This document shows positions 42,385-50,624 of a DNA stretch of 64,000 nt, piece after piece. Under the pieces are notes generated by a model. That model did no database searches. It was given only the letters and a program-made list of their open reading frames with translations, and was not told the DNA's origin. Source of the stretch: Candidatus Koribacter versatilis Ellin345 (lineage in GTDB: Bacteria; Acidobacteriota; Terriglobia; Terriglobales; Acidobacteriaceae); NCBI RefSeq assembly GCF_000014005.1, contig NC_008009.1:558001-622000 (forward strand), written 5' to 3'. Both the position numbers and the translations under genes were made by a program. The number at the start of each line of letters is the position of its first letter. The first letter of the stretch is position 1.

Positions 42385-43527
42385 ATGCGCACTTCCATCC
42401 TTCTACTCGGCCTGTCTCTACTCGCGATCCCTGCCTTCGCAGGGTCCGCCGCCGACCTGCCGAAGGTCGAAGTGCTGCCCACCGCCGCGCCGAAAGAACC
42501 GGTGTACTCCGTCGTCGCCGGCATCGACGGCGAAATCTATCCCGTCTTCGCCAACTACGCTTCTTTAAAGAACGTCTCCGAGCGCAAGTGGGGCACCATC
42601 GCGGTCACCGTCTCGAACCCCACGAACACCGCGCTTCGCGCCCGCATCTCCGTTCAGGTCCAGGGCTGGAGCGACGAAGAAATTCAACTCGCGCAACTCG
42701 GCGCCGGCGCTTCCAAGACGTACGTCTTCGCACCCACGTTCCTCCCGCGCTTCTACAACAATCAGGAGATCGCTGCCGCCACCACGGTCGTAAATGTCTC
42801 CGATATGGGAGGCCAAACCCTCTACCTCCAGACCGTGCCGGTAAAGATCCGTTCGGCAGAAGACATGTTCTGGGGATCGAAGTTCCAGTTCGCACCCTTC
42901 ATCGCCTCGTGGATTACTCCGCACGATGAGCGTGTCGAAGAAATCCTTCGCAAGGCGAAGGAATTCATGCCGGGCCGCCGTCTCCCCGGCTACGAGCCCG
43001 AAAAAGACGCCGTCGGTCAAGAGCAGATGACTTACTCTGAAGCCCGCGCCATCTACCGCGCGCTTCAGGATGCTGGCGTCTCCTACGTAAAAAGCTCTAT
43101 GACCCTCGGTGGTCACCAGGATGCCAGCGAGCGTGTACGCATGCCCGAAAGCTCGCTCCGCGACGTTTCGGCGAACTGCATTGACGGCGTTGTTATGTAC
43201 GCTTCGCTCTTCGAGAATCTCGGAATGGAGCCAGTGGTCCTATTGCTTCCCGGCCACGCTTATGTTGGCGTCCGCGTCTCGCCCAAGTCCGACAAGTATC
43301 TCTACATCGAGACGGCGATCACCGGCCGCGCCAGCTTCGAAGACTCCATCGCCTCTGCTGCTCGCGGCGTCGCATCCCTCAAGTCGAACGACCAGATTCG
43401 CGTCTCCGTGGCCGACGCCCGCACCATGGGCATCTTCCCCATGCCCCGGCCGATAGTACAATCCGCGCCATCGTCCGAAAGTGTAAGTGCCGCGCTGCAA
43501 CTTCAAATTCCCGCTACTCACCAATAA
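42385..43527 (+). CDS. Secreted transglutaminase-like protein
   Basis: 380 residues with a signal peptide (cut near AFAG). Residues ~60-160 look like a beta-sandwich (ISVQVQGWSDEEIQL; KTYVFAPTFLP). A papain-like/transglutaminase core follows, with Cys265 in SANCIDGVVMYASLFENLGM and His291 in PGHAYVGV. This spacing is typical of bacterial transglutaminase-like proteases. It stands alone between repeat regions. Substrate unknown. Confidence 0.72.
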   Translation: MRTSILLLGLSLLAIPAFAGSAADLPKVEVLPTAAPKEPVYSVVAGIDGEIYPVFANYASLKNVSERKWGTIAVTVSNPTNTALRARISVQVQGWSDEEIQLAQLGAGASKTYVFAPTFLPRFYNNQEIAAATTVVNVSDMGGQTLYLQTVPVKIRSAEDMFWGSKFQFAPFIASWITPHDERVEEILRKAKEFMPGRRLPGYEPEKDAVGQEQMTYSEARAIYRALQDAGVSYVKSSMTLGGHQDASERVRMPESSLRDVSANCIDGVVMYASLFENLGMEPVVLLLPGHAYVGVRVSPKSDKYLYIETAITGRASFEDSIASAARGVASLKSNDQIRVSVADARTMGIFPMPRPIVQSAPSSESVSAALQLQIPATHQ

Positions 43528-43641
43528 GAGTCGGTCTTCTCAGGTTCGTAAATTTCGTTTCCAGCCGCTTGACAAGCCGCGCCGTCGGTTGAAAAATACC
43601 CCGCATTCCGCAAGGAATTCGCCCCTTTCGCGGGCCTCCGT

Positions 43642-43842
43642 ATGAATTCGATCCGACTGACCAACCAATCCCCCGAGTCGCTCAACAACTCCATGCCACA
43701 GCCTTGCCGCCACCCGCGCGTCGCGATCGTCTCGCGTGACGAGGACTCCGAATTCGTCGAGTGCCTTGAGTGCCGCGAGATCTTCGAGTCCAGCGAGTTC
43801 AAAGATATGGACATCGAAGAACGCAACCCGCCGGAAATGTAG
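43642..43842 (+). CDS. Small hypothetical protein with zinc-finger-like cysteines
   Basis: 66 residues. CRHPRVAIVSRDE followed by ECLECREIFE gives C-x-H and C-x2-C, plausible for zinc binding. It is acidic at the C-terminus. Codon bias matches neighbours but the ribosome site is weak. I do not recognise a family. Confidence 0.5.
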   Translation: MNSIRLTNQSPESLNNSMPQPCRHPRVAIVSRDEDSEFVECLECREIFESSEFKDMDIEERNPPEM

Positions 43843-44175
43843 AGTCCCGCATCCGCCATTCCTCACGGTGAAAGCAACCGTAGTCTCCGGCCAACGCACT
43901 CGTGTGCTTCGGAAGCCTCGTTGTATCAGGGAAGGATTGCAGTCATGCGCTTTGTATCAAGGAAGGATTGCAGTCATGCTTTGTATCAGGGCATGACTTC
44001 AGTCATGCCGAAAGGGCGCCTATCCGCGCGGCTTTAGCCGCTGCCTATCCGCTGCATCGCCGTTTCGGCCCCGTGGGGAAGCCTCACAGTAACTTGTGCC
44101 GCTCCCTCCCGTTTGTTATGGTGTCCCCACTCTCCCAGGACAACGTCGCACGCGTGTGCGTGGACGGGAGAACTC
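43843..44175. other. Intergenic region with REP-like repeats
   Basis: No gene. It contains three partial or full REP-like units (43921-44010). The remaining ~165 bases should hold the promoter of the response regulator. Confidence 0.6.
43921..44010 (+). repeat. REP-like repeat, three units
   Basis: TTGTATCA begins at 43921, ~43952 and 43981. Two short units end in TGCAGTCATGC. The third contains the perfect stem-loop GGCATGAC-TTCA-GTCATGCC (43990-44009) followed by GAAA. Confidence 0.75.
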
Positions 44176-44547
44176 ATGATCCGAACGGCCCTCGTGGTGG
44201 ACGACTCCATGCTTATCCGGCATACCGTCTGCCGCTTCCTCGAAGATCGCGGCTACACGGTCGAGTCCGCCACCAATGGTGCCGACGCCCTGCAGATCCT
44301 CCGCGGCATTCGCCCCGACGTCCTGATTACCGACATGATGATGCCCAAGATGGACGGCTCCCAACTCATAACCGAGTTGAAGAAAGACGCGGAGATGTCT
44401 ACCATCCCCATCATCGTCCTCGCCGGCCGCCAGTCCGCCGCCGGACTTCCTCCCGAACACCGCGCCAATGCCACCATCTGGAAAGACATCGATATCGTCA
44501 CCCAGCTCGACAAGGCTCTCCGCGACACGCTCGGCCCCGAAAGCTAA
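44176..44547 (+). CDS. Single-domain response regulator
   Basis: 123 residues, a receiver domain only. The acidic pair is in VVDDSMLIR, Asp53 in LITDMMMPKMDG is the phospho-site, and a Lys near the end (IWKDID) fills the conserved position. ATG 44176 has GGGAG upstream. No kinase is adjacent, so its partner is unknown; a CheY-like role is possible. Confidence 0.88.
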   Translation: MIRTALVVDDSMLIRHTVCRFLEDRGYTVESATNGADALQILRGIRPDVLITDMMMPKMDGSQLITELKKDAEMSTIPIIVLAGRQSAAGLPPEHRANATIWKDIDIVTQLDKALRDTLGPES

Positions 44548-44578
44548 ACTCATCTCATCTTCGATTTCGGGAGGGACC

Positions 44579-45625
44579 ATGAAACTCCTCTTCGTCGCGC
44601 TTCTGCTCGCCGCGACTTCTTCTGCTCAAACCACCGCCGCCCAGGCTCCGACCAAAGACACCAGCTTCGTTGACGCCGACGGCACCGCCCGCATCACCCG
44701 CGTCATCCCCGTTCCTCCCGACCTCAGCCCCGAAGCAAAGAAACTGCTCTCGCGTCCCGACTCCGACGCCAACACTCCCGAACCCCTTGCCCAGCGCCGC
44801 TCCCGCACCGACGAGTGGCAGGAGGGCGCCGGCAAGAAATCCCAGCAGATATATCCCGTCAACATCGAGAAGACGACGATCGCCGGCGTTCCCGTTCGCG
44901 TTTTCACGCCCATCCATCCGACCACCTCCAATGCCGATCGCGTGCTCATCAACCTGCACGGCGGTGGATTCAACTCCGACTCCGGCTCACTCACCGAGTC
45001 CATCCCCCTCGCTAACCTCGCGAAGGTCAAAGTGGTCGCGGTCCTCTATCGTCTGGCTCCCGAGCATCCCTATCCTGCCGCCCTCGACGACGCCATCGCC
45101 GTCTACAAAGACCTTCTCAAGACCTACAAGCCCGAGCACATCGCCATCTACGGCACCTCCGCCGGTGCCATCCTCACCGCCGAAGTCGCGGTGAAGCTGA
45201 AACAGCTCAGTCTTCCGATGCCCGGTGCGCTCGGCATCTTCTCCGGCATGGGCGACCTCGATCGCATGGGCGACTCCATGGCCATGTACGCGCTCCGGGG
45301 CCTGTCTGGCCACCTCGATCCCCCCACCGGCCAGCACGACAAGGACTATCTCGCCGCCACCAGCCCGCGCGATCCCGTCGTCTCCCCGGTGTACGCCGAT
45401 CTCCACGGCATGCCGCCGTCGTTATTCATCACCAGCGGCCGCGACCTCCTGCTCAGTGGCACCACTATCCTCCACCGCGCCTACCTCCGCGCCGGTAACG
45501 ACGCCCAGTTAATCGTCTTCGAAGGTCTCCCCCACGCCTTCTGGAACCAAACCGGTCTCCCCGAAACCGAAGAGTGCTACGACTACATGTCGAAGTTCTT
45601 CATCGCTAAACTCGGCCTGAAATAG
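44579..45625 (+). CDS. Secreted alpha/beta hydrolase (hormone-sensitive lipase family)
   Basis: 348 residues with a signal peptide (cut near SSAQ). The oxyanion motif HGGGF starts at His127, and the nucleophile Ser194 is in YGTSAGA. The late Asp (SGRDLLLSG) and His (GLPHAFW) complete the triad. It is an esterase or lipase acting outside the cytoplasm. The ribosome site GGGAGGGACC is strong. It begins 31 bases after the response regulator and may be cotranscribed. Confidence 0.88.
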   Translation: MKLLFVALLLAATSSAQTTAAQAPTKDTSFVDADGTARITRVIPVPPDLSPEAKKLLSRPDSDANTPEPLAQRRSRTDEWQEGAGKKSQQIYPVNIEKTTIAGVPVRVFTPIHPTTSNADRVLINLHGGGFNSDSGSLTESIPLANLAKVKVVAVLYRLAPEHPYPAALDDAIAVYKDLLKTYKPEHIAIYGTSAGAILTAEVAVKLKQLSLPMPGALGIFSGMGDLDRMGDSMAMYALRGLSGHLDPPTGQHDKDYLAATSPRDPVVSPVYADLHGMPPSLFITSGRDLLLSGTTILHRAYLRAGNDAQLIVFEGLPHAFWNQTGLPETEECYDYMSKFFIAKLGLK

Positions 45626-45667
45626 TTGTCATTGCGAGGAGCCGCAGGCGACGTGGCAATCCCGCGA
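45625..45667 (+). repeat. Dispersed repeat C, copy 1
   Basis: GTTGTCATTGCGAGGAGCCG followed by CAGGCG, a variable two to four bases, and GGCAATCC. The copy starts at the stop codon of the hydrolase; a second copy is at 45851-45892. Confidence 0.65.
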
Positions 45668-45762
45668 AAGCCCACGGCTGCAAGAACCCCGAGAGCTCCT
45701 CAACCCGCACCCGCCGCTCCTGTCCTCGCGAGTCGCTTTGTGCTTTGTAAGCCTCAGTGCTC

Positions 45763-45827
45763 TGTATCAGGGCAGCGCTTCAGCGCTGCCGAAACGGCTC
45801 GTAAAGTTTCAGGGCTTTAGCCCCTGC
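45763..45827 (+). repeat. REP-like repeat unit
   Basis: TGTATCA, then the perfect stem-loop GGCAGCGC-TTCA-GCGCTGCC (45771-45790), GAAA, and the tail GGGCTTTAGCCCCTGC. The stem differs from other copies at paired positions. Confidence 0.75.
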
Positions 45828-45850
45828 GGCCGTGTGCTTCACGAAAGCCC

Positions 45851-45892
45851 GTTGTCATTGCGAGGAGCCGCAGGCGCCGCGGCAATCCGCGA
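45851..45892 (+). repeat. Dispersed repeat C, copy 2
   Basis: Same as 45625-45667 apart from a few bases in the core (GCCGCG instead of GACGTG). Confidence 0.65.
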
Positions 45893-45967
45893 ATGCATCG
45901 CTCTCCCCCTCGACAACCTCCCGCGTCGCAGATATAAAAGTTCGCATCTTCAAGAGGTCCCGAATCC

Positions 45968-48157
45968 GTGCGCACAAAATTTGTCTTCTTGCTATTGATC
46001 GCCGCTTCTTTCTCCTTCGCTCAATCCCACCGCCCCATCACCGAGAAAGATCTCTTCCGCTTCCAATGGATCGGTGACCCCCAGCTCTCGCCCGACGCCA
46101 CCCAGGTCCTCTACGTCCAGATCAGCGTCAACGATAAGAAAGACAACTACGACACCTCTCTCTGGACGGTCGCCACCAACGGCCAGTCCGCGCCCGTCCG
46201 CCTCACCTCAGGCAAACGTGATTCCTCTCCGCGCTGGTCGCCCGACGGCAAATGGATCGCCTTCATCCGCGGCAGCGCCGAGCCTCCGAAAGAAGGGAAG
46301 CCGCCCGCGACACAACTCGCATTGCTTCCTGTAAAAGGCGGCGAAGCCGCAATCATCACCGACCTCCCGCGCTCCGTCGCGCAACCGGTATGGTCACCTG
46401 ACAGCAAACACATTGCCTTCCTCTGCGACGCCAACTCCGATGACCTCGCGAAGAAGCAGAAGAAAGACGCCGGTGCCGAGCCCGAGCACGAGTCCGACGT
46501 CCGCGTCATCAACCGCGCTGTCTATCGCTTCAACGGCCAGGGCTATCTCGATCCCAAGCACCACGCGCACATCTGGATCACCGATCTGCCCACCGCCAGC
46601 GACGCCAAGGTCACTCCCAAGCAGCTCACCACCGGCAACTTCGACGAGCAGGAAGCGACCTTCACCCCCGATGGCACACGCATCCTCTTCCATGCCGACC
46701 GCAACATCGAGCCGTATTACACACTTCCCGTGTCCGACATCCTCACTGTTCCCGTCACGGGCGGCGACGTCCAACTCATCAACCAGGTCAAACTCGGCGG
46801 CCTCCTCGGCGGCGTCAGCAGCATGGTTCTTTCTCCTGACGGCAAACGTATCGCCTTCATCGGCTCCGCTCCCGAGCCCGTCCGCTCCTACTCCGAACCC
46901 GATCTCTGGACGCTCGAACTCACGCCCGGTGCCACGCCAAAGAACCTCACCGCCGACTATGATTTCGACGTCAACAGCGGTGTCGGTGGCGACAACCGCG
47001 CCCCGCGCGCTGCCGGCGGCCTCGATCCCCTCTGGTCCCACGACGGCTCCACCATCCTTGACGTAGTTGCCAAGCAAGGCCGCGCCATCCTCGTGAAGTT
47101 TGATGTCACCGGCAAGAAGCAGCCACAGGAGATCACCCGCGGCGATCAAGCGGTCGAGCAATTCGTCGCCTCAGAAGACAGCAAGACCGTCATCCTCAGC
47201 GTCTCTACTCCGACCCTGCTGGATGATCTCTTCGCGCTTCAGCCCGACGGTTCGCAGCGTCAGCTCACCAACGTCAACCGCACGCTCTTTTCCGAACTCA
47301 ACCTCACCGCGCCGGAAGAGCTCTGGTACACCAGCTTCGACGGCAAGAAGATTCAAGCCTGGATCCAGAAGCCGCCCGACTTCGATCCGAAGAAGAAGTA
47401 TCCACTCATCCTAAACATTCACGGCGGCCCGCACTCCGCCTACGGATGGGTCTTCGACCACGAATTCCAATGGATGGCTGCGAAGGGTTACGTCGTTCTC
47501 TATCCCAACCCGCGCGGCAGCACCAGCTACGGCCAGGACTTCGGCAACATCATCCAGTACAAGTACCCGGGTGACGACTTCAAGGATCTAATGGCTGGCG
47601 TGGATGAAGTCATCAAGCGCGGCTACATCGACGACTCAAAACTCGGTGTCACCGGCGGCAGTGGCGGCGGCCTCCTCACCGACTGGGCCGTCGGCCATAC
47701 CAAGCGCTTCCGCGCCGCTGTCTCGCAACGCGATATCTCCGACTGGGCCGCATGGTGGTACACCGCGGACTTCACCCTCTTCCAGCCGCATTGGTTCAAA
47801 GCGCCGCCCTTCGACGATCCTCAGGACTACATCGCCCGCTCGCCCATCACCTACATCCACGACATCGATACGCCAATGATGTTCATTCTCGGCGAAGCCG
47901 ACTACCGCACCCCGCCCGCCAGCGGTGGCGAAGAACTCTTCCGTGCCCTTCGCTTCCTTCACAAACCCGCGCTCATGGTGCGTTTCCCCGGCGAGTCCCA
48001 CGAACTCTCGCGCTCCGGACAACCGTGGCACCGCGTCGAACGCCTCGAGAACATCGTCGGCTGGTTCGACATGTACCTGCAGGGCGCATCAAAGCCCGAG
48101 TACCGCATGCCCTCCGACGAAACCAGCACTACGCCCGACAAGGAGAAGAAACCCTGA
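45968..48157 (+). CDS. S9-family prolyl oligopeptidase/acylaminoacyl peptidase, secreted
   Basis: 729 residues with a signal peptide (cut near FSFAQ). The N-terminal ~430 residues form a TolB/PD40-like propeller (PQLSPDATQVLYV; SPRWSPDGKWIAF; QPVWSPDSKHIAF). The C-terminal hydrolase has Ser565 in GGSGGG, Asp645 in GEADYRTPP and His678 in GESHEL. It cleaves short peptides in the periplasm. The start is GTG with AAGAGG upstream. Confidence 0.92.
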   Translation: MRTKFVFLLLIAASFSFAQSHRPITEKDLFRFQWIGDPQLSPDATQVLYVQISVNDKKDNYDTSLWTVATNGQSAPVRLTSGKRDSSPRWSPDGKWIAFIRGSAEPPKEGKPPATQLALLPVKGGEAAIITDLPRSVAQPVWSPDSKHIAFLCDANSDDLAKKQKKDAGAEPEHESDVRVINRAVYRFNGQGYLDPKHHAHIWITDLPTASDAKVTPKQLTTGNFDEQEATFTPDGTRILFHADRNIEPYYTLPVSDILTVPVTGGDVQLINQVKLGGLLGGVSSMVLSPDGKRIAFIGSAPEPVRSYSEPDLWTLELTPGATPKNLTADYDFDVNSGVGGDNRAPRAAGGLDPLWSHDGSTILDVVAKQGRAILVKFDVTGKKQPQEITRGDQAVEQFVASEDSKTVILSVSTPTLLDDLFALQPDGSQRQLTNVNRTLFSELNLTAPEELWYTSFDGKKIQAWIQKPPDFDPKKKYPLILNIHGGPHSAYGWVFDHEFQWMAAKGYVVLYPNPRGSTSYGQDFGNIIQYKYPGDDFKDLMAGVDEVIKRGYIDDSKLGVTGGSGGGLLTDWAVGHTKRFRAAVSQRDISDWAAWWYTADFTLFQPHWFKAPPFDDPQDYIARSPITYIHDIDTPMMFILGEADYRTPPASGGEELFRALRFLHKPALMVRFPGESHELSRSGQPWHRVERLENIVGWFDMYLQGASKPEYRMPSDETSTTPDKEKKP

Positions 48158-48307
48158 GGTAGCGGCAAGCTTCAACTCGCGTTCGGCCCATGGTCGCCCT
48201 GGTCAAAGCGCACGACTTTCCGAGTTGCTGAGACTTCGAGTGAAAGCCGCTTTGGGAAGGGGCACGGCTTCACAGGCTTGCTGAAAAACTCGCTTCGACG
48301 CACGGTT

Positions 48308-48372
48308 TGTATCAGGGCACGGCTTCAGCCGTGCCGAAAGCGCCTGAAGATTATCGGGGCTTTAGCCCCTGC
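48308..48372 (+). repeat. REP-like repeat unit
   Basis: TGTATCA, the perfect stem-loop GGCACGGC-TTCA-GCCGTGCC (48316-48335), GAAA, and the tail GGGGCTTTAGCCCCTGC (48356-48372). It lies between the convergent peptidase and doxX genes. Confidence 0.75.
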
Positions 48373-48387
48373 CACTGCCGGTTCAAT

Positions 48388-48864
48388 CTACTTCTTCCTC
48401 ACCGCCCACATCGCATCGCTCTGCCCGATCACGAACGCCACGAAGCACAACGCCAACACGCTATGGTCCAACGAAGCTCCGAAGTATTGCCAAACCGGCG
48501 CATGCGCTCCCGGATAATTCGACGAGAATAGCAGCATCATCATGTAAATGACTCCAAACGCACTCGCCACCCTCACCCAAATTCCAAGCACCAGCGAAAT
48601 GCCGATCGCCAACTCCCCATAAGCTGCGAGAAATGCGATCGGCGTCGCAAAGCGCAGCACGAATCCTCGCAGAACCGGAACCATGAACGGATAAGCCCCA
48701 TCTTCAAGAAACCGGTTGATCCACATCTGGAAGCCGCCATGTAGAGTGAACTGGGTTCCGAAGACCTTGTACTGCGCGAAGATCAGGAACAGTCCACCAA
48801 CGGCAATCCGCAGGAACGCAATCGCCCGATCGTTGCGGCGCTCAGAGGCGTGGAGATTATTCAT
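48388..48864 (-). CDS. DoxX-family membrane protein
   Basis: 158 residues with four hydrophobic spans. The first (FLRIAVGGLFLIFAQYKVFG) and the third (LAAYGELAIGISLVLGIWVRVAS) match the DoxX pattern. Family members are inner-membrane proteins, some linked to quinone or thiosulfate metabolism, most uncharacterised. ATG 48864 was chosen over an in-frame GTG at 48897; neither has a strong ribosome site. Confidence 0.8.
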   Translation of the reverse strand: MNNLHASERRNDRAIAFLRIAVGGLFLIFAQYKVFGTQFTLHGGFQMWINRFLEDGAYPFMVPVLRGFVLRFATPIAFLAAYGELAIGISLVLGIWVRVASAFGVIYMMMLLFSSNYPGAHAPVWQYFGASLDHSVLALCFVAFVIGQSDAMWAVRKK

Positions 48865-48906
48865 AGCCGATGAGGATAGCGCGGAACGTGTCGTCACTCA
48901 GGCAGC

Positions 48907-49923
48907 CTACTTCTTCGCGTACTCCACCGTCTCCCCAGTCCGATCGTTCTTCACAACCAAATTTCCCTTCGCATCCACCGTTAACTCAATCCCATGTCCG
49001 CCATCCGGCCCCTGCACATTCGCCAAAAACTTCTCCGCGGCGTTATCCCCGCCCGCATCTTCCGAATAGTGCAACTGCCACAGCGCTTCAAGTCCCGGAA
49101 TCTTCGCGACCGTTTCGACGGTCGGTTTCGATCCGCCCTTTTTCTCGCCGTTGTCCATAATCGCGATCCGCGGACGCACCGCATCCACCAGCGCCGGACT
49201 CGAACTCTGCATCCACCCGTGGTGGGAAACGATCAGCACATCGATTTTCCCAATCCGGTTCGTAGGACACATCATTTCCATTTCTTTGTCCCAGGTCAGG
49301 TCGCCAAGGTCGAGCAGACGCGCTTTACCAAACGTAATCACCACGCCCAGTGAGCGCAGATTTTCAGTCTTATCGGCCTCGCGCTTCTCTGAAGCCGCGC
49401 AGAATGTGTTCGCCTCGCCCGCACCCTTCAGCGGTTTCTCAATCAACGCGCCGTCGGCCGAAACGGCTTCAACATCGATCCCCTTAATCGGCAGCTTGTC
49501 ACCCGGTTTCATCGTGATGTGCTTGTACTTCCCGGTCGCGAGCACCTCCTGATAAGCCTCGTAGCGGTTCTCCGTGATCTCGTCAGTGGTCTCACGGTTC
49601 GGCCCGTGGTCCACAAACGTCCCCACCGGAATCTTCTCCACCAGGTTCGGCACGCCGCCCACATGATCGTCGTGGAAGTGCGTGATCAGCACGTAATCAA
49701 TGCGACTCAGCCCCGCGCTCTTGGCCGCAGCGGCAATCCGGTCCGCATCGCGCCCTTCATTGCCCGGCCATCCGGTATCAATCAACAACGATTCGCCCTT
49801 CGGCGTAACGAAGAGCGTGGCCTGTCCGCCCTCCACATCCACGAAGTACACCCGCAGATCGTTGGAACTCTTGGCCAGCATGGATGCAGAGAAAAGAAGA
49901 AGAAAAGTTAGGAGCCGTTTCAT
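48907..49923 (-). CDS. Secreted MBL-fold metallohydrolase (ComEC C-terminal type)
   Basis: 338 residues with a signal peptide (MKRLLTFLLLFSASMLA). The metal motif HFHDDHVGG is intact, with a later LLDLGDLT and SHHGW, as in the ComEC/Rec2-like beta-lactamase domain. It probably hydrolyses a phosphoester outside the cytoplasm. Substrate unknown. The start may instead be GTG 49929, two codons earlier. Confidence 0.85.
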   Translation of the reverse strand: MKRLLTFLLLFSASMLAKSSNDLRVYFVDVEGGQATLFVTPKGESLLIDTGWPGNEGRDADRIAAAAKSAGLSRIDYVLITHFHDDHVGGVPNLVEKIPVGTFVDHGPNRETTDEITENRYEAYQEVLATGKYKHITMKPGDKLPIKGIDVEAVSADGALIEKPLKGAGEANTFCAASEKREADKTENLRSLGVVITFGKARLLDLGDLTWDKEMEMMCPTNRIGKIDVLIVSHHGWMQSSSPALVDAVRPRIAIMDNGEKKGGSKPTVETVAKIPGLEALWQLHYSEDAGGDNAAEKFLANVQGPDGGHGIELTVDAKGNLVVKNDRTGETVEYAKK

Positions 49924-49949
49924 GGCCACCGATTCTACCGGAAACAGAA

Positions 49950-49972
49950 AACCCCTCGTTATGCGAGGGGTT
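49950..49972 (-). terminator. Rho-independent terminator
   Basis: A perfect nine-base stem AACCCCTCG/CGAGGGGTT around a five-base loop. On the minus strand it is followed by TTCTGTTTC. It would end transcripts coming from the Tyr-rich protein gene before the MBL gene. Confidence 0.7.
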
Positions 49973-49987
49973 CTGTAGAGTTGGTTT

Positions 49988-50205
49988 TGTATCAGGGCAA
50001 GCCTTCAGCCGTGCCGAAAAACTTCTCCCCCGACCGGTTTGTATCAAGGCGAGCCTTCATTCGCGCCGGGACACTTCGTCCCCGACCGGTTTGTACAGGG
50101 CACACCTTCAGTCCTGCCGAAAAACTTCGCCCCGAACGGTTTGTATCAGGGCACGACTTCAGTCGTGCCGAACGAGCCCGCCCGACGAGGGGCTTTAGCC
50201 CCTGC
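49988..50205 (+). repeat. Tandem array of four REP-like units
   Basis: Units begin at 49988, 50040, 50092 and 50142 (spacing 52, 52, 50). Each is TGTATCAGGGC-stem-TTCA-stem-GCC, then a spacer ending ACCGGTT or ACGGTT. The last unit has a perfect stem (50150-50169) and the GGGGCTTTAGCCCCTGC tail; the first three have imperfect stems. The array ends at the stop codon of the Tyr-rich protein gene. Confidence 0.8.
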
Positions 50206-50555
50206 TATCGCCGATAGTCGCCGCGATAATCGCGGTCATCATGCCGATAATAAGGCACCCGTTCCCGCTCATACCGATAAGCGCGCGGCGCGTAATGTCC
50301 GTGATATTCATGCCGGTAATACCCACGATAATAGGGCCGATAATAGCTCGGCGAATAGCAATACCCAGACGAAAAGTAATACGGCGAAGCACAATATCCT
50401 CGATACGCCGGATAAGGCGCCACGGCAACATAGCCGCCCGCATAGGGGGTGCCCACACTGACTCCGAACGAGACCTGCGCATTCGCTTTCGCCGGCGCAG
50501 CCATCGCCACCGCGAGAATCAGCCCGAACAGCACGAATAAATATTTTTTGTTCAT
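50205..50555 (-). CDS. Secreted Tyr/Arg-rich protein
   Basis: 116 residues. The signal peptide (KKYLFVLFGLILAVAMAAPA, cut near ANAQ) is followed by a short hydrophobic part, then a Tyr-, Arg- and His-rich tail. It resembles small envelope proteins of unknown function common in Acidobacteriota and Proteobacteria. ATG 50555 has GGAGG nine bases upstream. Confidence 0.75.
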   Translation of the reverse strand: MNKKYLFVLFGLILAVAMAAPAKANAQVSFGVSVGTPYAGGYVAVAPYPAYRGYCASPYYFSSGYCYSPSYYRPYYRGYYRHEYHGHYAPRAYRYERERVPYYRHDDRDYRGDYRR

Positions 50556-50624
50556 GAGTCCCAACCTCCACTCCTGTAAACACACACAGGGCACTTTGGT
50601 TGCGGTTGGGTTGTAAAGATGTGT

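Larger units (their letters stand above)
45626..45967. other. Intergenic region with three repeat elements
   Basis: No gene. Two copies of an 'attgcgaggagccgcaggcg' repeat flank one REP-like hairpin unit. Confidence 0.6.

Noticed and set aside
49988-50205. Tandem repeats considered as a CRISPR array
   Set aside because: Repeats diverge strongly, the 'spacers' are similar to one another, and no cas gene is nearby. The hairpin with TTCA loop fits a REP-like element.
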